From Setoptus koraiensis (lineage: Eukaryota; Arthropoda), in contig CM106585.1 of NCBI GenBank assembly GCA_048013815.1, forward strand, positions 7,254,001 to 7,318,000: 64,000 bases of DNA. The letters run 5' to 3'. The position numbers and the translations under genes are program-made. The notes under the pieces are model-generated. The model ran no database searches, had not been told where the DNA came from, and worked only from the letters and a program-made list of their open reading frames with translations. Positions within the stretch are counted from its first letter, which is position 1. The number at the start of each line of letters is the position of its first letter. Shown here in pieces: positions 22,673 to 35,000 of the stretch.

Positions 22673-24783
22673 AGTGTTAGGCAAGTGCTGATGACTAGTA
22701 AGCGTATAAAAAGATTGTTTGTTTTATCGGGCACTTGTTTACATGTTACATGCGCCCGATGATTGTTGGCGATAGCAGCTTGATATGCATTAAATTGAAA
22801 TTAAAAGTCTGCTATCTCATTGAGTGTGTGCCTCTAATGATGATCTCACAAGGCAACTTGTTTACAAGTTGTTGTTTGCCGCTCACTCGGCTGACCTGTC
22901 TCGTTTCGGCTCAGCTCGGCTCACAGCGATAATAAACGGCCAAGAGCGAATAAATAATTAGATACATTATAAACAACATTATTAGTTAACTAGCTCTCAT
23001 AATCACTTAGCGGATATATTAGTAGTTTGGCGCACCTATTGTCGTCATCTTATTACATTTACATGGTCGCTCATAGTCGCCGCTTTGCTGTCTGGTCAGT
23101 AGTAACCGCTGAATAGGCTCATTGGCTGCCTCATAACAAATGTTGTACATGCCTCATTACATCATAATAACATAGCCACAGTGTGATGTAACAATATGAT
23201 AGTATCGTTATATAGAGAGTTTGTTCATTACCTGCATTGTGTGTGTATGTGTGTGTGTAAACAAATACAAGCTCAAAGTTTGAGTTTGATAAATATGCAA
23301 ATGGCGACAATGCAGACAACTTGATACGGCATGATCATCAGACGCGAGAGCTTCGGCCGGCCAAACTGGCTCAGCGGCGCACCCTCATTGCAGGCCAACT
23401 TTGTTGTTTTGTTTTGGCTGCTTGATTTAAATTCATCATTTTAATCATGAGCTCTCATCAATGTTCGCCAAATGCTAATATATAATCTAATGTATATCGT
23501 GAGCATAATAATGGTCAGTGGTCGTTTTTTTTGTTCGCTCGTTTGCTTGTTCTTTCGTAAGACGGGAAGCGAGCAAACAAACAAACAAATAAACAAGCGG
23601 CTAATTGACTTGTCTAGCTGTTTATTTTATCGTGCTATCATCAGCTGTAGTCAATTGTGAAGATTTGCTACAATTGTTGTTGTGTGTGGTTGGCACTTGC
23701 AAGCGGATGTGGCGCTTGTGCAAACTAGACAAGCCAACAAACAAATCAACGAGTGGACAAAATAACAAACGAATTATGCCAACATGGGACAGGTCGCATT
23801 AGATGTATAATTATAACTATAACCATCACAAGCGGCGATAATTGGCTGCATAGATTGGGTGTCGATGTTTCAATGGCATCACAGTCAGTGTATGAGGGTT
23901 GTTTACATATTATGTTATAATAACATAAAAATTGTTGTTACGTGACGGCAGTCAGGTACAGTTAAATGTTCAGTAGAGCGGCATTGGTGCCACTGTCAGG
24001 CCTCACTCACATTTGTCAGGCCATGACAGAGATTGTGAGATTGGGGCACAGTATAAAATCAATTTGTCGCTAACATTGGTCGCCCACTCCACTACCAATG
24101 GCACCGGCAACACACACAGTAAACGGTAACAAAAATCACTGCCAACAACAACACGTTTGTTGCGTAACGCGCGAGCCAGCGTTGCCATTTGGCCAATAAA
24201 ACACAAGCACAAGCGCCACTTATTTCGCTCACAATTTGTCAGTTATTTCAGTTTTGGTCGACGACGGATGAGATGATCACAGACGAGAAACGCAATCGAT
24301 TGTGCGACTCGCAACTGAACGCGTTCCATGTCGGACAAAACAACTGTGGCGCAACGTCAAGAGTTGTATTACAACGGCACCGTGAGGCCAATAATTGGAC
24401 CAAATGATTGCGCCAATGATGCCACTGCGACTCGCGTTCGCCTCATACAGACTGGAAAATATAATTTTCGAGTGGGCGCCCATATTCGCGGATATCAGCG
24501 AAGTGGGGCCCACGCACTGATGATATACAGGCACTGCGCCACCTAGAGCGTGTGCGTCATCATCATGGTTACGTCATGAGCATGGCGTTTTGATTAGTTA
24601 TTAATGTGCGATGGCTGGCGTGGAGGCCCAGCCAATATCTCACACGAGGCGCTAATAGTGAGCGGGGCCAAGTATTAACTGTCAACAACATTTGCGTACA
24701 ACATCAAATGCACGCTCCACTACAACATCCACTGCTGCTGCTGCTGCTGCCGTTACTCTCCACTATATGGCGCTATATGCCAG

Positions 24784-24945
24784 CAATAATAACAGTAATG
24801 ATAATATTAATAGTAATAATAATAATAATAATGATAATATTAGTAATAATAATAATAATAGTAATAACAGTGATGATAATAATAATAGCAATAATAACAG
24901 CAGTGATATTAATAGCAATAATAGTGATAATAATAGTAACGGCTG
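24784..24945. repeat. AAT/AAC-rich imperfect trinucleotide tract
   Basis: About 160 nt made almost entirely of AAT with scattered AGT, GAT and AAC triplets. It creates open shadow frames on both strands (poly-Asn, poly-Ile, poly-Leu). Confidence 0.9.
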
Positions 24946-25430
24946 GCAGTAGCAGCATCGTGATGCGGCTGCAACGCCACTGCTCATGATAAACAGCGCC
25001 AATAATGATGAGCGGTGCAAGTGCAATTGATTTAATGATAATGATCCACGTTGGCACATGATCCGTTGCGCGCCCCTGGTGGAGCCCACCAGCACCACCA
25101 GCATCTATTGGTATCCACTAGTTGGCAGCTTTACTGGCCAGCAAGCTGGCCAGCTGGCAGTTACAAGTGTAGTGCTGCCGGTTGGTCGCTAGTGGGCCTA
25201 TATTGTTGTTATTTTGACAGCTGCTAACTTGATACTGCCATCAAGTTGATAGACAGATGGATATTGCGCAATCCAATCTAATGCACACAGCTAACAAGCG
25301 ACTAGTCGCTGCGTCTTGCCCGGCTTATATAAGACAATGTCCAGTTGTTTTATATTGTGTCCAGTGGACAATCACCTGGCTTGTGTTTGTGTGGCTCGTG
25401 TTGCGCAACACATTATGAGCCATTAGATAT

Positions 25431-25458
25431 GTCATCATCATCATCATCATCATCATCA
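25431..25458. repeat. TCA microsatellite
   Basis: About nine TCA triplets directly before the 26-bp tandem repeat. Confidence 0.9.
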
Positions 25459-25467
25459 CAGTTGATT

Positions 25468-25546
25468 TTTGGCAACAATATTGCGCAACAATATTTGGCA
25501 ACAGCATTGCGCAACAATATTTGGCAACAACATTGCGCAACGCAAT
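25468..25546. repeat. 26-bp tandem repeat, three units, each with TTGCGCAA
   Basis: Three 26-bp units start at about 25468, 25494 and 25520. Each pairs TTTGGCAACA with a TTGCGCAACAATA block (the third ends slightly differently). The palindromic octamer TTGCGCAA occurs once per unit. Confidence 0.9.
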
Positions 25547-27076
25547 ATTGCGATATTGCAAGGCACATTATTTGACTATTACGCAATGCAGCAGCGCATT
25601 GTGTTGCGACTGACAAGCATGTGCGACTCACAAAATGTGAGCTCAGTGAGCCAAGTCAGTTAGTGTGACTAACTGACTGTAAATGTGTGATGGCACCTGA
25701 ATTGAATTGAGCTGACTTGTGAGCCGAATTGATCATACGCAGCCACTGCTAATGATGCTTGCCATCGTATGACGCAATATGATGCGCGCGATATGATTCA
25801 ATGAGGCTGAAAATGGCCACTGCCGCTTGTTACCGACAGCTTGTTACGCAACACATAAAAACAGTGTGCACATTGCAAAAATGGCACGATCATGCTGGCA
25901 CAACAAGCTTCTGTTTGCACGCTGTGTAAGCTGTGCCAAAATGCTGCGAAAAAGGCTGCAAAAAAGCCCCCGCGTCTCTTATAGGTCGCGGGCACGTTCA
26001 TACATTGATAATACATTGATGGGGCCCGTTTGGAGCCGTTGGCTGGCAGCTCCGTTTGTCCCCCAATAACTCACAATAATTCAATGAAACACTGGCAACA
26101 ACAATAACGCCCGCTATAACGTTTGCTAATCTGCCAACATCCGACAATCGGCGTGCAATCGGCGTTGTCTGGCAGTTGCAGTTGCAGTTGCAGTTGCTAG
26201 TCCGCCACGAGCAAGCGCCAACTTGCATCATTCGAGTGACAGCAGCGCCGCAACGAGCGCATACAAATGAGATAAGCGGCTGATTATCGGATAACTCACG
26301 GCAGCTCGATTAACAGCGCTCACGCGGGCGCCGGTGTCAGTGATGGCGGCCGAGATGAGCAGCGGCCCCCGAATAAATATAAATTATGCAGCCGCTTTAA
26401 GTCGGCGGCCGGTGCACGGGCCGAGTTGTTGGCCGCTAAAAAACAACGCTGCGCCAAGTGCGCACTTGTTCGCCCACTTGACAACTTTATCGGCCCCAAC
26501 TTATCGACGCCTTCTTAACAACACACTCGGCAACACACTCAGCGCTTGCAACAAATCGACTTTGCGATGAGATTAATGACAAGTGTGACTGGCGTTATTG
26601 ATTTTATTTGATTGTTCACTTCCGTTTCTGTGCCGCTCGCAAGTGGCGTCGTCACTGGTTCGCTCACTGTGTTGCGCCATTGCCATTGGCTGATTTTGAG
26701 CGGATAATAGTTGTTGGCTCACAACGCGTATTATCCGCACGCTCGCCCCGCTTACGCCGGCCACTTTCGACTCGTGCGCGCACTGATTTAATTTGCGCCA
26801 CGTCCAATCAAATGCGCTCCAATGATCAAATGGCTGCGTGCCGGCCCTCTCAAAGTTGATCAAAATTCCTTGATCAAAATGGCCCCTTTTGTGTGCCCGA
26901 CAGCTGTTGCCAGCGACATCAATGCCCGGATCGTCAGTGCGGCACCCGGTTGCAGTTGTCGAGCAGGCCGCGAAAATATTTACAAAAATAGATAGTTATT
27001 CTCGCTGACAGTTATTGTTGTGGCGCCACTGGGCCCCAAACAGCGCCAACATCTCGCCAGAGCCAGAAATGATCGG

Positions 27077-27122
27077 TCGTGAATACGGGCGCTTGTGAGC
27101 CGACAAGCGCCCGTATTTACGA
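27077..27122. repeat. Strong hairpin, 20-bp arms, 6-nt loop
   Basis: Arm 27077-27096 pairs with 27103-27122 with a single mismatch. The innermost 15 bp (AATACGGGCGCTTGT) are perfect and GAGCCG forms the loop. Confidence 0.93.
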
Positions 27123-27876
27123 TTTGGTGTGGTCAGCGGGCGCAGTTCGTTGGCACGTTGGGTATGTTAGGACGAGAGAGGAAAAAGTTGCCTTGACCGG
27201 TTGGCCGAAACAACGAGACAGTGGCATTTTGAACGCTCTTGCAACCTTTAAACGTAAGCATTGTAAGTCGCAACCAATCGACAATGTTATGCTCGTTTAA
27301 TGTGACTCCTTGCGACATGTACATCCACTTTTGATATTTACGCACTGATAAATATTATATATCCGGTACGGGTGTGCATTTGCGCGACCACTGCGAGTCC
27401 ATACTTGGCCGCTTCGATCAATCATCATCCTGAGTTCGGTGTCTCCATTATGATTATTAATTATTTATCACTGGCCAGCGATGGCGATTAATTGCTGCAA
27501 AAATCATCTTTATGATCAATTCATTTGGGCACATTATCGCTCATCATTAGAGCTCACTCCGTTATCAGCAATCAGCAATCAGCCAAGCCGAGCAGCGTCG
27601 CTTGCCAACTCGTGACTCGTTGCGTAAGTCCTCACACTCAACTGTACGGTCGTCATTTGCATAGGCAACCAATTGACTCACAGCAGCAACACGCCGGACG
27701 CGGGCATAAAAGGGGTTAGAGGAATAAATTATCTGTTGCGAGTGGCTAGTGGCATATTGGCGCCCTCACGACAGGACACAACTATTCAGCTATCAGCGAC
27801 AGAGTGGCCCACTTGCCAATTTGGCTCATGTATTTTTATTGTAAGTGATTATGTAACGTGCACTGATGTTTGCCAA

Positions 27877-27928
27877 CAATTGCTATGCAAATTGCTGGTG
27901 CCAACACGAGCAATTTGCATAGCAATTT
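27877..27928. promoter_or_regulatory. Inverted pair of ATGCAAAT octamers (candidate POU site)
   Basis: CAATTGCTATGCAAATTGCT (27877-27896) and its near-perfect reverse complement (27909-27928) are separated by 12 nt. Each arm contains ATGCAAAT, the canonical POU-domain octamer, in opposite orientation. The site is about 7.4 kb upstream of the Dbx start. The inverted repeat and octamers are directly visible; regulatory use is inference. Confidence 0.45.
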
Positions 27929-28080
27929 GTCATTTGTCTGTCCATTTATATGCTATTGATGACGGCCGAGAGTTTGTTGCGCAGCCAGTGCACAGTCAGT
28001 AGACAGTGTGCCACTTTTATATAGATATACACTGCAGGCACACTCGGTTTGGGCTCGGCGCCTCAAACGTGCGCCAGTTT

Positions 28081-28114
28081 CTTTGGGCACAGTGATCGAG
28101 CACTGTGCCCAAAG
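28081..28114. repeat. Perfect hairpin, 14-bp arms, 6-nt loop
   Basis: CTTTGGGCACAGTG (28081-28094) and its exact reverse complement (28101-28114) flank ATCGAG. Confidence 0.95.
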
Positions 28115-29248
28115 AAGCTGCTGTGAAGGAACAAGAAGTCGATAAAATGTTGATCGCTGATTGTTTTATTGCTCACAAATATAAATAGATAATACAATTC
28201 AAGCAACGATTCATGAATGAATGAATGGCTAGCTAGGCAATCTCTCCATCGTCTGGCTGCGTGCTTGTTGTTGGCACACACAAAATGGACGCGTGCAACC
28301 ACAATCATTGCGGACAAATTCATTCAACTGCTTCAACTTGTGTGGCTATTGTAGCACGTGCAACACACAAAATGTGCTATTGTTACACGTGCGTATGTTG
28401 CGTAATCGAACTGCTGCTGCCACTGCCACTACAGCTGCTGCTGCTGCTGGGTATGATGAGCACAATGATGGGTATTTCAGGGGTATTATTAGTATACATT
28501 AGCGAGCATATCACTGTGGCAGGGTATTATTATTATTCAATCATATATAGTTGGGTAATGATGATTGTTGTCAACTGTTGTCGATGTAAATTTATGTAAG
28601 ACTGGCGCTGCTGCCGCTGCTAACAACGGGCTGCACACAAAACAGCAGCCCGTGAACTCTATCACTGGTACTCTGTCGCTGTCGGTATAACTTGAATGAA
28701 ATTATGTAACTCGTATATATAAACGGCCAACAATGAACGATAAATATGAGACCAACAGCTGATGCTGACACTTCCGTTAGTCGGCGCGCTCAGTTTGTTT
28801 GTTGGTGCGTGCCTGTCTCTCTGTGTTGGCGGCTGTTTGTTTGGCGCCCTCTGCCCAATCTCTTATCAGTTATCAGCTATGTTATATAATAGTATATTGC
28901 GTTAACAACAATACTACTACTACTGGTGTATTGTTGTAAACGTAAACGAATTATTACATGTACTGGTAATCGGCTGGCGTAATAACAGCGACAACAACTG
29001 TCAATAACAAACTCGACCGGTATTGTGCCACGTTCGGCACGCCAGCGCACCCTGTGCCTACCGGGCACAGTTGCCCGTTGTCGCTGCACTGACCACTGGC
29101 CAGCCACTGGACAGCACACGGCCACGCCAGATGTGGGGGCGGCGGTGCAAACATCTGGCAGCGGCTATAGGCGAGCCTGGGGCGCAAAACAAACAAGTGC
29201 AGTTGATAAAGATTTATGCTAGATTTATCCCACTATCAATCAATGAAT

Positions 29249-29276
29249 GTGCACTGTGCAGACTGCACAGTGTGCA
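29249..29276. repeat. Hairpin with 12-bp arms and short loop
   Basis: GTGCACTGTGCA is followed after three bases by TGCACAGTGTGCAC, giving a near-perfect stem. Confidence 0.85.
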
Positions 29277-31607
29277 CCACCTACCGAGCAGACTAGATTG
29301 CGCGCGCGCGCTCTCGCTCCCGTTATTATGTCTATTAATTTAATTGCTCACAATTTGCAGCTTGCCAATTGTGAGTAGCAAACTCGAGAATTATTATCGC
29401 GCCCGATTAAATCTACTGCTGCCAGCCAGAGCAAGCTGCTCACTATTGTCAGACCTATATATCAATTTATATCAAGTGTTGTTGTGTTGACCGATTAACA
29501 TATCGTCGAGTGCAATTAGCGCAGTAACAGCGAGCTAGCGCAGTTTGCAGTTGTTGTTGTTGTTTATTGCGTCACTTACTTATTGCGTTACTGCACTGAC
29601 AGACGACGACGGACGATAATAACTAAATCGTAATTAGTTAGTATCGTCCGGCTGAGTGGCTTCGCGAGCGATTTGATATTGGCGCCAGTCGACATTTAAT
29701 GCCATTGATTGAATGTAAGCTTGTGCCGACGAGACTCGACGCGAGCTGCCAGCGAAGCGTAAAAGTCACTCACTCGATCCATTATCTGTGATTAGCCAGT
29801 TGCTCAAATCATGGTTATCCGTTCGCTTGCCGTTCGTTGATGGATGGATGAAGGGTAAGGGTCGTTGTGCAAACAAGATAAAACCGGCCATACCAATATA
29901 GGCCATTAGGCAATATTACATTATAAGCCTACAATATAAGGAGTGAGAGTAAATTATCTAATTGTTATATAATTAGCCGACATGTAAGCTGACGAGCAAG
30001 TGAAGCGACTCAGTCATCGCATACCGTGATAGGCGTGCAGCGAATGGCACACCCTGTTGGACAGCGCAAGCGACATTATAATTTAATTTAATGCGCAACC
30101 AGACGTAATAATGCCAGACTCATTATAATGCAATGTAAACTAGTCGACCTATCAACGGGCCCAAAATATCCGCTCGCTTGAAAATTTCCGACACACAGAC
30201 GAGATTTGTTGGTGCGAGGCGACGGCGCGAAAATAGTGCCACAAGAGCAGCCAGTTCGAAATTTGTTTGAAAGCGAACAATTTGTCGAAAAAACAAACCC
30301 CCGCCGGCCTGTCGCAATCAATTTATGCAAATCAGCTATCCCTGTCAGTGCGAGCGTATATTTACCAATTATTATACCAATACCAACTGATACAGCATGC
30401 CAACTGATACTGCACGCCGACTGATCAGCGCAGATAATATCATATCTCACAATTGATGGGTGGCATTGAGTGAGTCGTTACAATATGAACGCGAATGCGT
30501 ACGCAAACAAAACAACAATCGCGATAGCGAGAATAAATTATGGCCAATCGGGCCGGCGTGAGTGGCCAAGGTGATGGCGAAAATTCAAAAGCGCCATTTT
30601 CTTCGTCCGTCTCTTATGCGCATTCTTGTGTTCTTTTGCGCCCACTGGCCTCACTGGGGCCCTGCAACGGGATTGGCAGAAGCAGAAATCACCATGCAAA
30701 TGGCAACGTGCGAGCGCCAGCTAACCGCAAATGACACGCCGCATGACTAATGTCTCAATTTAAACATTATTACATTGGCGCAGATTGGTGCGATATGCGC
30801 CACTTTGCGCCATAAACTTTGAGTTAAATTGCTTTTTTGGGCCCCAACACACACACACACACGCACCGTGGCCATTTGTGGGGCCGTATATCGATGTGCG
30901 CACGCAGTATTTAATTTATTCCAGTTGCGGTATCGCTTTTGCTTGACACTTTGTCGACTGATGTGTCCCCTTTAGCGTTATATTATTATATTGATGGCCG
31001 GCCCGGCATGAGAAATAGAGATCAGCGACGCTCAATTGATAGCTAAATTGATCAAATTAATAGAATAATAATAAGCAAAAGTGGGCAATAACAACAAAAC
31101 AAAACCCACCAGCGCATTGCCACAAAACGCCTGGCAAAACAACCGAACAAGAAGCCAATAACCAGGCCGATAAATAAATTCAAGATGTCACCTCTGGCAA
31201 CAACAATTGAGGGCCAAATGGAAATCAGATGGATCAGCCAACAGAATTGACATTTGCTGCTGTCTGCCGCCACTAGATTGAATTTGAATTTTTAAATTCA
31301 AATTTAAATTTGAATGGCCGCCGTAAATGTGAATGCGGTTGCTGGTGACGTGTACGCAAATCAAATCTCCCTTTGTCTGGGTAATTTATTTGAATTTGGC
31401 CGCTTGTGGCTGGCCTCCACGGCCTTGGACAATAAAAATGAAAATAAAAATAATATTCAATTTGAGAGTCCGGGGCCGCTCCGGTGGCCGGTGGCTCGGT
31501 TTCGTTGGGCCACCAGAAACAAATGCCGTGTTTGCCTAGAGATTATAAAATTGTTTGCTCGTTCGTTCGGTCTGTATGTTTGTTTGTTTGTGAGCCAAGA
31601 GGTGGAC

Positions 31608-31641
<34 letters not shown>

Positions 31642-32033
31642 ACGACAGCAACAACGACAACAACAACAACAACAAAAACACGCACAAGTAGCCTGACAGT
31701 GACACACCAACCGGGCACCAGTTTTTGCAGCTCGTGTCATTTGGAATCGTTTTATTTCATTTCATTGTGAATTGCAATTGTTATTGTTTTCACTTGCGTG
31801 TGATGTCTTGTTATTTTGGGGCCCACCGCGGCAAGCCGTCACACGGGCTCGCTGGCCACTCGAGTCGCTTGCGCCGCCTGACATATTGTTGTGATAGCCC
31901 ATTACGCAATGATTGATGGCCGGGATTGCCCAGATTGCGTGGCTCGCTCGCCGTGGCCCCCTTGTCGGTCACTAGACGAGAGACTAGCTGGCACTAGAGG
32001 CACGTGATACAGAGAGAGAGAGAGAGATATAGG

Positions 32034-35000
32034 TCAGCAGTCGGCGGTCATCATTTGGCCGCTGGTGCTGTATGGCGCTATTTGCAGTCTATAGGGCAAC
32101 TTGCTGGACTTTTCCACTATGCCCACTATGTCGGCTAAATTGTTTTGTTTGTAATAGTCGCGTTCAATGCGTTCATGTTCGTAAATAATGCGATGCTTAC
32201 GTAACAGGGGCAACCAACTGTCTTGTAGTTTGCCCTGAATGACGCGACTCTCCCATAGGTAACAGACGCAAAAATTGATACAGGCTATCAGCGCCAGGCG
32301 CCATCTATATTCCAGCGGCAACAATTCAAAGTTCATGTATTTTGACAAAAATACGCCAGGCGACATTGTTATAACTAGCACAAGTATTAAATTAGCTATA
32401 AACAACATGAGATAGGCATAATTTTTCATTAGCGGCTCCCTGAACGGTTTGCCCGGATAATAAACAATGGCCGCTATGAGATAAGACCATAGATTGATGG
32501 TGACCAGCGTGGTGCAACTGTACGAGGCCGGTATGTAGCCAATGTTGACGTCGTTCGGATTGAATTGGAAGCTCTTGAACCAGCTCTGTGTGCCCAAGTT
32601 GACATACACCATTACGTAAATAATCACCTGTATGAGCACAAATGTGAATATGCTCAGCATGGGCGTCAGCGTGCACAATCGTCTCACTATTTTGTGTTTG
32701 GTTAGCTTGTCGCTAGCGGCCGCCAGGCACATACAAAAAGGCGGAAACAAATTGATTGCGTCCATTATGACGTAAGCCCCGTCGGCCGGGTTGTTGCCCT
32801 CCCACGACAATATCAACACAATGGCCAGTTGCAAAAAACAGTAGCTCACCTGATATTTAAAGGTGCAAAATTTTTCGCGCAACGTACACCGGCCCTGGCA
32901 CACGAGTTTCGGTATGCAACTGATGTTGTTTTCGCGCGACGTAAACGGTGACGCTATGGACGATTCCGCGGACAAACAAACGCCCGCGTGAGCGCCCCGC
33001 AGCGCCACCACATCGTTGGAACCGTCGCCCACCATGCCCACCTGATGGCCTTGCTGCTGAAACAGCTCTACCAGTTGAAACTTTTGCTCGGGCAGCATGC
33101 GCGCGAACACGGTGCCCTTCTGGCACAACCGCACCAACAGATCGCGCTCCTCCGTGCGCAAAATCTCAAACGTCTTCCCGTCCATCGCTATGTGCAATTC
33201 GCGGTCCGGCTGGGCCGCCTCCCGCTGCTCTTGCTGTTCCCCCGACCGCTGGCCCGCACCAGTGGGCCGCAGGCCCGGCGTCGCTGCTGTGCCGTCCGGC
33301 TGCGCACGGCTGCCCGCTCTGGCCGCGCTCTGCCGCCCGGTCGCCCTGCCCGCCGGCTTGCTCACGCCCGCCGGCGCCAGCTCTTCGCCGTGCGCCCCTT
33401 CCGCCGGCCCGACGAGCAGCGGCTCCATCTCGATCCACACGGGCCCCGCGTCGTCGTGCTGCCGACTGCTGCGCTCGTCCGCGGACACACCCGTTCCGCT
33501 GCGCGCCCTCAGCGGGCGCTGCTGCGCGTGTTTGGTCGCTTTGTTGTTGGTGCTGCTGCTGTTGTTGTTGTAGTTGCCGTTGTTGTTGCCGTTGCTGCTG
33601 TTGTTGCCCGCACTGGCCACCGGCGACCACTGACCGCAGCCGGCGCTCGCCGCGGCGCTGGGCGTCAGCGAGCCCGCATTGTCGGGCCGCTGCTCGGCGG
33701 CACTCGTTCTGTCGTGCACAAGTGTCAGCTTTATCGACAATTGTCTGCTTGTTGCGGTCTGCTGCGACTGGCCGCTCTCGCTGACCGCACCTGTTGCGCC
33801 CGTTGCCGCTTGCGCCGACTGCTTGATCGTGGACGATTTGCCCGACTTGCTGCTCGACACAGTGGCCAGCGGTGCCACCGCAACGCCGCTGCCCATGCCC
33901 ACCACCGCGGGCACGCCAGTGCCCTTGCCGGCGTTACTTGCCACCAGAATTGGACCGACCGAGGCCAGCGTGGGCAGCGGCGAGCTAGTTGTGCCCGTGT
34001 CAGGCGACACTGCGGCCTCCACCTGAATGAGAGTGGCGCGCGAATCGTTGACCAAATTGCACTTGTAGGCGACATTGATGGCCGTTTGTAAATTGTCGCC
34101 CGTGAGCATGACATTTCTAATGTTGGCCTGCTCTTTCAGCATGCTCAATATTGGCTTTGTGTCCGGTTTGAGGTGATTGTCGAACAGGAGAAATCCCGTT
34201 AGATTGAGCTCCGTTTCGAACAGTTGCCTGTCGATGTCGTTGATGGTGATTGGCGTGGCCATTGAGGCCACTTCCTTTTTGCTGGCGGCCGGCGCTGGCG
34301 CCTGTTGATCGGGCCCACTTGTTGGGCCCAACTTGGAATCGTTGGCCACTTGACCGGCCGCTGGCTGGCCGGCGGCGCCATTTGTGGGGCCAAAGTTCTG
34401 ACTGTGTTGCTGGTGCTGAGTTTTGGCGTCGTCCGTTAGCGACAATTGCGTCTTTGACACGACGCCGTTAGAATCAAATCTGTTGTTTATTTTAATGTAA
34501 CGTATGGCACAAGCGAGAACCCGCCAACCGCTTGCGGTGAATCTCTCCAACACTTGCCAAAAATCCTTTGGCACAGACTCCTGTTTACAGTATTGTATGA
34601 CCACTTCCGGTGCGCCTTTCATTATAACAATGAAGCGGCGTCTCTTGAAGGCTCGCTGAACAATGACTGTCATTCGTTGTAGTTGCGATTCAAACGGAAA
34701 GCGTCTCACAACGCCATAACATAGCAATTGTTTGCGCACCTGGCGAACATTTATCAAATTATTAATGGCGACACCATCATCGTGATTAGGGTGCATTGTT
34801 GTCGCTGTTGTTGCTGCTGTTGCTGGTGCTGTGGTGTGTGTGCTCAACAACGGATCACTGGCCACTTGGTCAGTAGGGCCAGCCACGTTGTCAATGTCAA
34901 CAGCTGACCCCGTTAGGCGCATATTGCTCAATGTCAGCTTATTGCTGGCCAGAGACATATGCGCGTTTACGGCCAAATAATTGATATTGTCAGAATTAAT

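Larger units (their letters stand above)
20459..32033. other. 11.6 kb gene-free region upstream of Dbx
   Basis: No conserved protein, tRNA or rRNA is recognisable between the Dbx start and the 3' end of the ATP13A-type gene. It contains an 8-bp repeat array just upstream of Dbx (20638-20698), TATAC repeats (22600-22672), AAT/AAC-rich DNA (24784-24945), TCA and 26-bp tandem repeats (25431-25546), a cluster of perfect hairpins (27077-29275) and CA runs near 30846. Several pieces are GC-rich (26330-26470, 27030-27120, 28990-29190). A cis-regulatory landscape for Dbx is plausible but inferred only from position. Confidence 0.55.

Noticed and set aside
24606-25104. Poly-Ile, poly-Leu and poly-Asn frames
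   Set aside because: They are translations of an AAT/AAC-rich tract in several frames on both strands.
32988-34091. 367-aa and other open frames on the + strand opposite the ATPase gene
   Set aside because: They are antisense to the well-supported P5B frame, begin without good context and arise from GC-rich codon composition.
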